DNA of 64,000 bases, taken from Bacillus sp. KH172YL63 (lineage in GTDB: Bacteria > Bacillota > Bacilli > Bacillales > Bacillaceae_B). Below are positions 33,202 through 40,459 of this stretch, one piece after another. Numbering within the stretch: the stretch's first letter is position 1; every line of letters begins with the position of its first letter. The position numbers were made by a program, and so were the translations under genes. The stretch is from the NCBI RefSeq assembly GCF_011398925.1, contig NZ_AP022842.1:2468001-2532000 (forward strand), in the 5' to 3' direction. The notes below the pieces were generated by a model. It saw only the letters and a list, made by a program, of their open reading frames with translations. It was not told the origin of the DNA and ran no database searches.

Positions 33202-34008
33202 TTACTTACCGATGAATTGTTGAGTCCAGTAGTGACCATTTTCCACATAACCTACACCGATATGAGTATAGTTCGCGCTTAAGATGTTTTTACGGTGACC
33301 TTCACTATTCATCCAAGCCTGTACAACTTCTTCAGGAGTCTGTTGACCCATTGCGATATTTTCTCCGGCTGCATTGTATTGGATGCCGAACTGCTTCATC
33401 ATATCGAATGGAGAACCATACGTCGGACTTGTATGAGAGAAGTAATTATTCGCCTGCATGTCACGTGACTTTTCACGAGCCACTTTGCTTAATTCTGCAT
33501 CTACTTTAAGTGCCGGCAAACCTTGCTTGGCACGTTCTTGGTTTGTTAACTCTACAACTTGTTGTTCATATTGGCTCAATTGACCTGATTGATCACTAGC
33601 CGTTTGTTCTGCTTGTTGCTGCTGTTCGTTCGCTGCCGGAGCAGGTGCAGGTGCTTCTGCTTTCGGTGCTGGGGCTTGCGCCTCAGCTTTTGGTGCTTCT
33701 GCCTTCGGTGCTTCTTTTTCAGGTGCTGGGGCTGGTGTTTCTGCTTTCGGTGCTGGTGCAGCCTGAGCCTGTCCGTTTAATAACTGTTGAATATTAATAT
33801 TTTTACCATCAAATTGATATTTTGATAGAGTGTCTTGAACAAATTTGTTTAAATCTTCTTGATTACCGTTATATTTAAAGACATTCAATTGTTGAACTGC
33901 CTTATCTTGAGCTGGACATGGTGCTGCAGCATCAGCTTTTCCTGCTGCGAATGGAGTTGCCAGTAATGTTAGGGCCGTTGCTGTTGAAACCATCATTTTC
34001 TTATTCAT
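33202..34008 (-). CDS. Secreted CAP-domain protein (YkwD-like)
   Basis: A 268-aa exported protein. Residues 1-28 are a signal peptide (MNKKMMVSTATALTLLATPFA, then AGKADA). After a short conserved N-terminal part comes a low-complexity Ala/Pro/Lys/Glu linker (about 85-135) that would span the wall, and then a CAP/SCP domain (about 145-268) with VVELTNQERAKQGLPAL, YFSHTSPTYGSPFDMM, GENIAMG and GHRKNIL, ending in GHYWTQQF. Bacterial CAP proteins are wall- or spore-coat-associated; activity is unclear. AAGGAGG lies 11 bases before the ATG; possible operators lie upstream. Confidence 0.9.
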   Translation of the reverse strand: MNKKMMVSTATALTLLATPFAAGKADAAAPCPAQDKAVQQLNVFKYNGNQEDLNKFVQDTLSKYQFDGKNINIQQLLNGQAQAAPAPKAETPAPAPEKEAPKAEAPKAEAQAPAPKAEAPAPAPAANEQQQQAEQTASDQSGQLSQYEQQVVELTNQERAKQGLPALKVDAELSKVAREKSRDMQANNYFSHTSPTYGSPFDMMKQFGIQYNAAGENIAMGQQTPEEVVQAWMNSEGHRKNILSANYTHIGVGYVENGHYWTQQFIGK

Positions 34009-34326
34009 AAAGATGAATTCCTCCTTGAAAAATGTGTTTGTCTTGCTGCACATTCATCATACCACCCTGTTTTTGTTACAATTACGGGAGAACTTGGTAA
34101 CTGGCAAACAATTGTTTGCTTTTGAAAGACAATTTACTATATTACTATATGATTCACTGATTCTGGCAGGAAAAGAAAAGAGTATTATATGATTGACTTA
34201 CATTTCCATCGCAAGATTGATTTATGAAATCCGACCAGTTATTACCTGTAACTGATGATTGACAGATTTTTTAGCCCGGCTTCTGTGTAACGGATGTTAC
34301 AGTTACGTAACAGCGGAAGAGTACAA
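34009..34326. promoter_or_regulatory. CAP-gene upstream region with promoter and palindromes
   Basis: 318 bases without a gene. On the minus strand an extended -10 TGGTATGAT (TATGAT at 34061-34056) is a likely CAP promoter. A perfect 16-bp palindrome GCAAACAATTGTTTGC lies at 34104-34119, about 45 bp upstream of it. Farther up, TGTAACGGATGTTACA (34286-34301) is a perfect gapped palindrome directly followed by the perfect palindrome GTTACGTAAC (34302-34311). These look like protein-binding sites, perhaps of two regulators; I cannot name them. Confidence 0.45.
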
Positions 34327-34686
34327 TTATCCTAATGAAAGGTATTCGTTACATTTTTTGTCAGATTCAATGATCATGTACCCTTCCACATCGAAACCGA
34401 GACGTTTTAATTGTCTTACTCCTACGTTGCATTCAACTGTATCGCTTCCCAATACAACAATGGGACGTTTCGGGATATCCCTTGAGTACCTTCTTATATA
34501 TCCGCATGGAAGTGCCACTACGTCTTCGCACTCCCCTTTGGATGAATATTGATAGTCCCTTACATCGATCACGACCTGCCGAGGGGTAACTGCCTGGGCG
34601 TATAAACGTTTAGTAGTGACAGGGAAGTATCGGTAGTACATCATATATAGCAGTATGCTGAATAGTATTATGAGTAATACTGGCAT
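34327..34686 (-). CDS. Membrane-anchored rhodanese-like protein lacking the catalytic cysteine
   Basis: A 119-aa protein: one N-terminal membrane helix (residues 1-18), then a rhodanese-type fold with VVIDVRDYQ (near 38), GYIRRYSRDIPKRPIVVL and QLKRLGFDVEGYMI. In active rhodaneses a Cys loop (CxxxxR) follows the VV strand; here it is GSDTVECNVGVR, with no cysteine at the loop start, although one occurs six residues later. Probably a non-catalytic or altered sulfurtransferase-like protein at the membrane. ATG after GGATGATG. Confidence 0.65.
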   Translation of the reverse strand: MPVLLIILFSILLYMMYYRYFPVTTKRLYAQAVTPRQVVIDVRDYQYSSKGECEDVVALPCGYIRRYSRDIPKRPIVVLGSDTVECNVGVRQLKRLGFDVEGYMIIESDKKCNEYLSLG

Positions 34687-34769
34687 GGAACATCATCCTT
34701 TGTCATCAATTCTATTGTTCATTTTATACCGGTACCCGTATAAAATGAAAGTTAAATGCTCATATGGGT

Positions 34770-35060
34770 TCATCCCTGTGCATCGGTGCCATTCTTTAGC
34801 TGTGAAGCGAGCTCAATATGGAGCTGAATCAATACCACTTTTTCTGAAGAAGATAAATCCGATTCGATAATACGGCTCGTTGCGAATAAATATTTCTCCG
34901 GTATCGATTTACGTACTCTTGGATGACTGTTCCTGTCTTCAAGTTCCCGCATGATCGCTTCTTTTAATATCTCTTCAGGTGACTTACCCTTGTCCAAAAG
35001 CGGACGATTTTTCCACACTTGCCTGTAAGCCTCTAATATTTCATCAAATGAACCCGCCAT
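34770..35060 (-). CDS. Small protein of unknown function
   Basis: A 96-aa largely helical, charged protein starting MAGSFDEILEAYRQVWKNRP; I do not recognise it. No membrane segment, signal or cysteine motif. The second in-frame ATG at 35060 is chosen because AAAGG stands nine bases before it. It is divergent from a zinc-ribbon-like gene, 69 bp apart, and downstream of it comes the rhodanese-like gene on the same strand. Confidence 0.55.
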   Translation of the reverse strand: MAGSFDEILEAYRQVWKNRPLLDKGKSPEEILKEAIMRELEDRNSHPRVRKSIPEKYLFATSRIIESDLSSSEKVVLIQLHIELASQLKNGTDAQG

Positions 35061-35129
35061 ATTCAACATCCTTTACATAAATAGATTATTCATGAAACAT
35101 ACTATAAAAAACGAAGAAAGGTGATGGAT

Positions 35130-35378
35130 ATGTCAACACCCTATCGCTGTCCAAGCTGTAAAACGAATCGCACTCGGTTTAACATTATACAACAAGTATC
35201 CCAGAGTGTGAAACTCGATCCTGCATCAGGTGACGTAGTGCAAAGCTATGAACAGGGGCAAACCGAGCCCTTTCATCTTGCATACAATGGCCCAGAAGTA
35301 AAAGTTCAATGTGCTGCATGCGGACTGGTTGAGGATGAAATGACCTTCAAAAAATTCGGGGAATCGAATATGTCATGA
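35130..35378 (+). CDS. Small zinc-ribbon-like protein
   Basis: An 82-aa protein with two CxxC pairs, CPSCK near residue 6 and CAACG near residue 62, that could bind one zinc ion; between them is a variable linker. Such proteins bind nucleic acid or partner proteins, but no specific role can be read. ATG at 35130 with AAAGG eight bases upstream. Terminated by a bidirectional hairpin shared with the MFS gene. Confidence 0.6.
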   Translation: MSTPYRCPSCKTNRTRFNIIQQVSQSVKLDPASGDVVQSYEQGQTEPFHLAYNGPEVKVQCAACGLVEDEMTFKKFGESNMS

Positions 35379-35380
35379 AA

Positions 35381-35418
35381 AAAAGGGTAACCGGCCTGAT
35401 TGGCCGGTTACCCTTTTG
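35381..35418. terminator. Bidirectional intrinsic terminator
   Basis: GGGTAACCGGCC (35385-35396) pairs perfectly with GGCCGGTTACCC (35402-35413), with A6 before and T4 after. Confidence 0.93.
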
Positions 35419-35433
35419 CCCATGCAATCATCA

Positions 35434-37047
35434 TTAATGATTGGAAGCATCTTTCAATGTTGTTTCACTTTCTTCTTCATCTTTATTAGACATACGCAAT
35501 GGAATTTCTTTCATAAAGAAGGTCAGAACGAAACCGACCAGGAGGATGATGGCACCAATGAAGAATACGTTGGTCAACGCAAAACTCAATGATTCCCTTA
35601 CACCCTCTAACACTTTAGCATAAATGCCTTGAAATTCAGGCGGCAAAGTTGTTTGGAGTTCTTTTAATTTTTCACTGTTCATGATGTTTTGAGGATCCTG
35701 AAGCTTTTGCATCACTTCTGCCGTACTCGGATCTCTCAATAATGGGGAATCCTTCACCCCAGACATCTTCTCTTGTATCTTTGATGTCATCGATGAATTC
35801 ATGACTGTTCCCATGATGGCGACACCAATCGTCCCGCCGATTTGTCTGAACAATTGTGTGGCAGCAGTTGCGACACCAAGGAATTTATGTTGAACAGCGT
35901 TTTGAACTGTCAGCGTGAAGACTGGAAAACTGAGCCCTAAACCTGTCCCGACGACGATGATATTCATCAGTGCAGTGGCATTGGTCGTGTCAGTATCCAT
36001 GAAGGACAGAAGGACCATACCTGCACTCATGACAAACAAACCAATCAATGCCAGGATTTTATACTTTCCGGTCTTTGTAATGATCTGACCGCCCACTGTG
36101 CTGGCAATGACCATACTCAGCGTCATCGGCATCATCACAAGCCCTGATTTGGTGGCGGAAGTACCCATTACGCCCTGGATGAAGAAAGGCATATACATGA
36201 TCGCCCCGAACATGCCTGCTCCGAGTATGAATCCGATGATGTTTGACAGCGTGAATATCTTATTCTTGAATAATTGAAGGGGAAGGACAGGGTTGCTCGC
36301 CCTCTTTTCCGTTATAATGAACAGAATAAGTGACACGACTGCAGCCACTAGCAAGCCGATGATCGGAAAGGACACCCAGTCATAGTCTTTTCCTCCCCAT
36401 GTAAAGGCAAGCAATAATGGGATGATCGTCAGCGTCAACATGATGGAACCGAGATAGTCGACCTTTAATCCTCTTTTCGGTGCTTGTGAAGGGAACATCT
36501 TATAGATCATCCCAAAAGCAATGAAACCGACCGGAAGGAAGACCCAGAATACCCAATGCCAATCAGCATTATCGACGATCCATCCGCCCAATGTTGGTCC
36601 GAATACACTTGCAAGGCCAAACACACTGCTCATCAACCCTTGCCATTTCCCTCTTTCCCGTGGGGAGAATAGATCTCCTACGGCAGTGAATGCTGTTGAC
36701 ATGATCATTCCTGCACCAAAGCCCTGTATCCCCCTGAAGATGATCAGTTGAATGATCGAGCCCGACAGGCCGTTTAAGAATGATCCGATCATGAATACAG
36801 CAATTCCAAGTAAAATGAAAGGTTTCCTTCCATACATATCAGATAATTTCCCTACCAGAATCGCTGTCACTGAACTGGTAAGCATGAAAATAGTGAATAC
36901 CCAGCTGTAATATTCGATTCCGCCGATTTCAGAAATGATTCTCGGCAGCGCAGTCCCGACGATGGTTTGGTTCAATGCTGCGAACAGCATGGCTGACATG
37001 ATCGCGATCATGATCATGACTTTTTTTCGATGTTCTAAATGCTCCAT
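35434..37047 (-). CDS. MFS multidrug exporter, DHA2 (EmrB/QacA) type
   Basis: A 537-aa, 14-helix drug:H+ antiporter. Motifs: ALNQTIVGTALPRI in helix one, GKLSDMYGRKPFI (motif A, near 62), the R in FRGIQGFGAGMI and the antiporter motif C at SVFGLASVFGPTLGGWI (near 142). The long extracytoplasmic loop near the C-terminus (about 425-480) is typical of the LmrB/Mdr group. AAGGAG lies nine bases before the ATG at 37047. The marR gene directly upstream on the same strand is the probable regulator; drug induction would release both. Confidence 0.9.
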   Translation of the reverse strand: MEHLEHRKKVMIMIAIMSAMLFAALNQTIVGTALPRIISEIGGIEYYSWVFTIFMLTSSVTAILVGKLSDMYGRKPFILLGIAVFMIGSFLNGLSGSIIQLIIFRGIQGFGAGMIMSTAFTAVGDLFSPRERGKWQGLMSSVFGLASVFGPTLGGWIVDNADWHWVFWVFLPVGFIAFGMIYKMFPSQAPKRGLKVDYLGSIMLTLTIIPLLLAFTWGGKDYDWVSFPIIGLLVAAVVSLILFIITEKRASNPVLPLQLFKNKIFTLSNIIGFILGAGMFGAIMYMPFFIQGVMGTSATKSGLVMMPMTLSMVIASTVGGQIITKTGKYKILALIGLFVMSAGMVLLSFMDTDTTNATALMNIIVVGTGLGLSFPVFTLTVQNAVQHKFLGVATAATQLFRQIGGTIGVAIMGTVMNSSMTSKIQEKMSGVKDSPLLRDPSTAEVMQKLQDPQNIMNSEKLKELQTTLPPEFQGIYAKVLEGVRESLSFALTNVFFIGAIILLVGFVLTFFMKEIPLRMSNKDEEESETTLKDASNH

Positions 37048-37205
37048 AATCTCTGTCTCCTTACTATTTATGTGATGAATAATTAACTTTATTAAGTAAA
37101 TGAGCATAATTGAAGGGATGACCTTTTGACGGTCAACCCTTTTTATTTTGTATAAAGTGCTGTGATTCTATCATTCTGCGAACGATTTCGTTAGATACAT
37201 ATCGT

Positions 37206-37631
37206 TCATTGGCGGGTAGATGAACTTAATAACTTTTCAAACAGTTTGATGAAGTCGTTTATTTCCTCTTTATCAAACGTCTGGAATAGTTGCTGAAAAT
37301 ATTGGGACTTCTTCTCCTCGCACTGCGCGAGTACTTCCCGTCCTTCCGATGTCAGAGCAAGCTCTACAACCCGGCGGTCTTCATTGGACCGCTGTCTCGT
37401 TATATAATCCTTTTCCGCTAAAGCATCTGTAATCGAGGTGATATGGCTGGCGGAAACCTCCATACGCTTAGAAATTTCCGAAGACTTTAAGGCACCATTC
37501 TCGCCAATGAGTTGAAGCACCCTGAATTCCCCATTTGATATGAACTCCCCGAATATGTTTCTGATATCCGCTTTCATCATTCTAAAAACAGATCTGAATA
37601 ACCCTTCTAATTCAAACAATTCTTTTCCCAC
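37206..37631 (-). CDS. MarR-family transcriptional regulator
   Basis: A 141-aa winged-helix repressor. The DNA-binding region runs from LKSSEISKRMEVSASHITSITDALAEKDYITRQRSNEDRR (recognition helix and wing with the conserved DRR) and the ends form the dimer helices. Starts with GTG, AAGG ten bases upstream. It lies just upstream of the multidrug exporter and has a sigma-A promoter with a palindrome over the start site, consistent with autoregulation and control of the exporter. Confidence 0.9.
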   Translation of the reverse strand: MGKELFELEGLFRSVFRMMKADIRNIFGEFISNGEFRVLQLIGENGALKSSEISKRMEVSASHITSITDALAEKDYITRQRSNEDRRVVELALTSEGREVLAQCEEKKSQYFQQLFQTFDKEEINDFIKLFEKLLSSSTRQ

Positions 37632-37670
37632 TCAAAATCGACCTTCCCTACACTCAATAAATACTTCACT

Positions 37671-37713
37671 TAGTTAACTACTTTATCATATCCATTCTGT
37701 TTCCATCTGTCAA
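37671..37713 (-). promoter_or_regulatory. marR promoter with palindromic operator
   Basis: Minus strand: TTGACA (37713-37708), a 17-base spacer, TATGAT (37690-37685), then the perfect palindrome TAGTTAACTA (37680-37671) right at the expected start of transcription. A related sequence TTAACTTTATTAAGTAA lies before the exporter at 37083-37099. Both are candidate MarR operators. Confidence 0.7.
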
Positions 37714-37716
37714 TCA

Positions 37717-38076
37717 TTATGCCCCTGTCACCATCATAATGAGCCGGACGACTTCCCTGGCACTCCATACAATGAATGTCGCAAGACCTGTTCCGCACAG
37801 TACGCCCGTAAAAAGGCGCAGCCCATTGGTACTTGTCCGCCATCTCCACTTCTGGGTAAACCCATCCAGCAATAAGGGAACGGTAAGCATCATCACAATG
37901 ATCATGCTTGTCCCCAGCCCTTCAGGAGTGACAAACCAAGCTGCGGGTATGGCGAGCAGTAGGCCTGTGAGGATCCCCATGCATCTGTAGCAAACCGGAA
38001 ACTGCCATCCCCTTATGATAAGGGAACGTTCAGGCATGCGGTGGCAGGGCATGAATGGTTGTGTAAAGATCCTCAA
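37717..38076 (-). CDS. DUF2085 membrane protein
   Basis: A short membrane protein with three helices and the DUF2085 pattern: CHRMPERSLIIRGWQFPVCYRCMGI near the N-terminus, then LLLDGFTQKW. The cysteine-histidine cluster suggests metal or redox chemistry at the membrane, but the family has no known function. The TTG at 38076, eight bases after GGGAG, is preferred over a GTG three codons earlier that touches that site; neither is certain. Confidence 0.75.
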   Translation of the reverse strand: MRIFTQPFMPCHRMPERSLIIRGWQFPVCYRCMGILTGLLLAIPAAWFVTPEGLGTSMIIVMMLTVPLLLDGFTQKWRWRTSTNGLRLFTGVLCGTGLATFIVWSAREVVRLIMMVTGA

Positions 38077-38088
38077 CCCGTTCACTCC

Positions 38089-38376
38089 CTATGGACTGCA
38101 GTCCGGGGTACAATCACAATCCGGAGAGTCACAATCAAATTTATGGGATCGGGGAGCCGGCAGGCAATCAGGGGAATAGATCGCACAATCCCAACAGTCG
38201 TTCGTCCGCTTCTCCCCTTTCCGCTGGTACTTCATGACCGTGGCAACAAACAGGACGATACTGAGCCCGATCAAACCGATGAAAACAGCAAGTTGAAGAT
38301 TCGTTTCATAGACGCTTAAACCATATATACCTGCAATAAACAAAATGAGTTCAATACTAAACAGTAGAAATACCAT
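38089..38376 (-). CDS. Two-helix membrane protein with cysteine/aspartate-rich tail
   Basis: A 95-aa protein not recognised. Two membrane helices (about 3-20 and 28-48) are followed by a cytoplasmic tail with eight cysteines in an acidic context (CWDCAIYSPDC, then CDSPDCDCTPDC). The tail looks metal-binding. It lies 18 bases from the end of a CobW-type metal GTPase gene on the same strand and just before a DUF2085 gene, so a metal-related role for the three is an inference from context. Confidence 0.55.
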   Translation of the reverse strand: MVFLLFSIELILFIAGIYGLSVYETNLQLAVFIGLIGLSIVLFVATVMKYQRKGEKRTNDCWDCAIYSPDCLPAPRSHKFDCDSPDCDCTPDCSP

Positions 38377-38394
38377 AATCAGACGCCCAGCCCC

Positions 38395-39318
38395 TTAGCT
38401 TTCCTGAGTATCGATCTCCTGTAACCCTTGTATGATTTCAGATTTATGTAAATCTTCTCCGATTATGACAAAATTGGTCGGATATTTCATCTCCCCAGGC
38501 ATGAACAACGGCATTCCGTATGAATATTGGAACAACGTTGGATTTTTCCTTCCCTGTAAAGGCACATACCCTTTCATGCGGTAAATCGTGTCCGGCTGTT
38601 TTTTCACCCAGTCTTCAAATGCTTCCCCTTTGACGGTCCCTTTGAATGTATAAACGATGGCCTGTAAAGCAAGGTGTTCTCCGATAGAAGATTTATCGTA
38701 TTGACCGATGCTTTGTTCGGTCTGCAGAGACAAGATATCCTTCATCGACACTTTGGAATAGTTTGTCAGGTACACCTTGGCATTTTTGTTCAACTGTTGC
38801 AATTCGTATGCAAACGTACCCTGCTCCATTTCTGAAAGCAAATCCATTTTATTCGCTACGATAAATTGAGCATGGCGGATCTGCTCTCTCATCAAGTGTA
38901 AAACAGCAGGACTGAATTCTCCCCTGTTTTTCCACTGTAAGCCATCGACAATGGTGATGATCCCCCTGAATTCGAAACGATCGGCAAACAGTGGAGACAG
39001 GATGGAATCCACTACTTCCACCGGGTGGGCCGCCCCTGTCGTTTCAATGACCAAAACGTCAAAATCTTCGTTCAGAAGAAGTTCTTGCAGTTGGGACTCC
39101 AGTTTTTCTGAAATTGTGCAGCAAATGCAGCCATCCAGGAGCTCTCTTAAGGCGGTGTCCTTTTCAACCGTATCGCTGTCTATCGACACGCTTCCCAATT
39201 CATTCATCAGGACAGCAGGTTTTTTATCAGCATCCTTCAAGGATTGCAGTAATTGTTTTAATAACGTCGTCTTCCCGCTCCCGAGAAATCCGGACAATAT
39301 GTATACATCCTTTTTCAT
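38395..39318 (-). CDS. CobW/COG0523-family GTPase (metallochaperone type)
   Basis: A 307-aa G3E GTPase: Walker A GFLGSGKTT (near 9-17), the metal-binding GCICC (CxCC near 64), ETTGAAHP and NKMDLL (NKxD near 157), followed by the CobW C-terminal domain (about 215-300). These proteins deliver metals, often zinc or cobalt, to target enzymes; B. subtilis YciC is one. GAGGAAGG is just before the ATG at 39318; an upstream in-frame start has no site. Substrate metal and regulation are not visible; no Zur box was found. Confidence 0.88.
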   Translation of the reverse strand: MKKDVYILSGFLGSGKTTLLKQLLQSLKDADKKPAVLMNELGSVSIDSDTVEKDTALRELLDGCICCTISEKLESQLQELLLNEDFDVLVIETTGAAHPVEVVDSILSPLFADRFEFRGIITIVDGLQWKNRGEFSPAVLHLMREQIRHAQFIVANKMDLLSEMEQGTFAYELQQLNKNAKVYLTNYSKVSMKDILSLQTEQSIGQYDKSSIGEHLALQAIVYTFKGTVKGEAFEDWVKKQPDTIYRMKGYVPLQGRKNPTLFQYSYGMPLFMPGEMKYPTNFVIIGEDLHKSEIIQGLQEIDTQES

Positions 39319-39574
39319 ATAACCTTCCTCTCTATTGATTCTATCCATATTCTATTAGAAACTGCCCGGGAACACAACGGACTGTTGAAGCCGGGGGAGA
39401 TAAATATAGAGGAATGCCATCAGATTGAGCGATTTATACCCTTCCTTCGCATACAATGAAAATAAACCACATGACCGAATGACTTTCTCAGGGAAACACG
39501 TTCATGATGATTCACTATACGGACGCATTTAAATCATTGTATCTTGAAGATCTATTCAAAAGGTGGGAATGTTC

Positions 39575-40300
39575 ATGTACTATGAGAAGATTGTTCCGCT
39601 CAAGTTAAGAGACTTTCTGAAGAATCCTTCTCATGAAACATTGAAGGATCTCTTGCTTCATAATACAGGGGAAACAGACTATGTGGATTTCAAGTCTGAT
39701 TGGATCGAGTTCACCAAAATGGCTAAACACATCCTGGCGATCGCGAATACCGGCGGCGGCTGCATCATTGTCGGCGTCATGCAGTTCGATGACGGATCAG
39801 TGGATCTGAAGGGACTTGCAGAGGAAGAATTTTTAGATAAAGCAGATGTGGACAATAAACTCCAGCACCTACTCCCTAAGTATTTACGCTACCGGACTGA
39901 AGACTTCATTTTCCCGGAGGGCATACATCCTTTGGTGAACCATAAACGCTTTCAGGTTCTTATCATCGATTACGATCCGAGATATGTTCCCTATACCTCC
40001 ATTGTCACCCGTGGGGAACTGCGCTACGGTGCCATCTATGCCAGGCAAGGAACAAAGACCATCGAAGCGACCCACGAGAAGTTGGTGGACGTCATCCTGC
40101 GGAAAGTTCAATCAGGAGGCTCTGACAGTGAGGAAAGAACTTTAAAAGAGCATTTGGAACATCTTAAGATCCTCCACCATGAATATGACTCAGCTGAAGA
40201 TGCAAAGTACAAGAAATACCTCCATGATTTGATTCTGCGAAAAATGAAGAAGATTGAACAATTTCTTGATCTGGACTCTGCTGAACTTCATTCATGGTGA
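39575..40300 (+). CDS. AlbA_2 (Schlafen-like) domain protein
   Basis: A 241-aa protein with a Schlafen/AlbA_2 domain in the first 180 residues: ETDYVDFKSDWIEF (E-x-DFK), AKHILAIANTGGGCIIVGV and YARQGTKTIEAT. The last 50 residues are a charged coiled-coil-like helix. In bacteria this domain often sits in predicted transcription regulators or nucleic-acid enzymes; no helix-turn-helix is seen. AAAGGTGG lies eight bases before the ATG at 39575; two earlier in-frame starts crowd the ribosome site. Function unknown. Confidence 0.72.
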   Translation: MYYEKIVPLKLRDFLKNPSHETLKDLLLHNTGETDYVDFKSDWIEFTKMAKHILAIANTGGGCIIVGVMQFDDGSVDLKGLAEEEFLDKADVDNKLQHLLPKYLRYRTEDFIFPEGIHPLVNHKRFQVLIIDYDPRYVPYTSIVTRGELRYGAIYARQGTKTIEATHEKLVDVILRKVQSGGSDSEERTLKEHLEHLKILHHEYDSAEDAKYKKYLHDLILRKMKKIEQFLDLDSAELHSW

Positions 40301-40419
40301 TGGTCGGTGACCTGGCCCTTATTCTCAAAGCTATAAAATGGGTCGGATTTTTTACGGGCAAAGGATCTATCCATAAACATTCCAGCAGAGAGCGGGCAAT
40401 GTCTGTTTATCATACAAGT

Positions 40420-40456
40420 AAAAAGGACCCCAGGCATTTCACCTGAGATCCTCTTT
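40420..40456 (-). terminator. Intrinsic terminator of the CtpB-like gene
   Basis: Minus strand AGGATCTCAGG (40452-40442) pairs with CCTGGGGTCCT (40434-40424) using some wobble pairs, followed by TTTTTACT. Confidence 0.8.
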
Positions 40457-40459
40457 ATC

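Noticed and set aside
39563..40300. AlbA_2 protein as part of a phage-defence system
   Set aside because: The domain occurs in some defence genes, but here it stands alone, with no nuclease, helicase or partner next to it.
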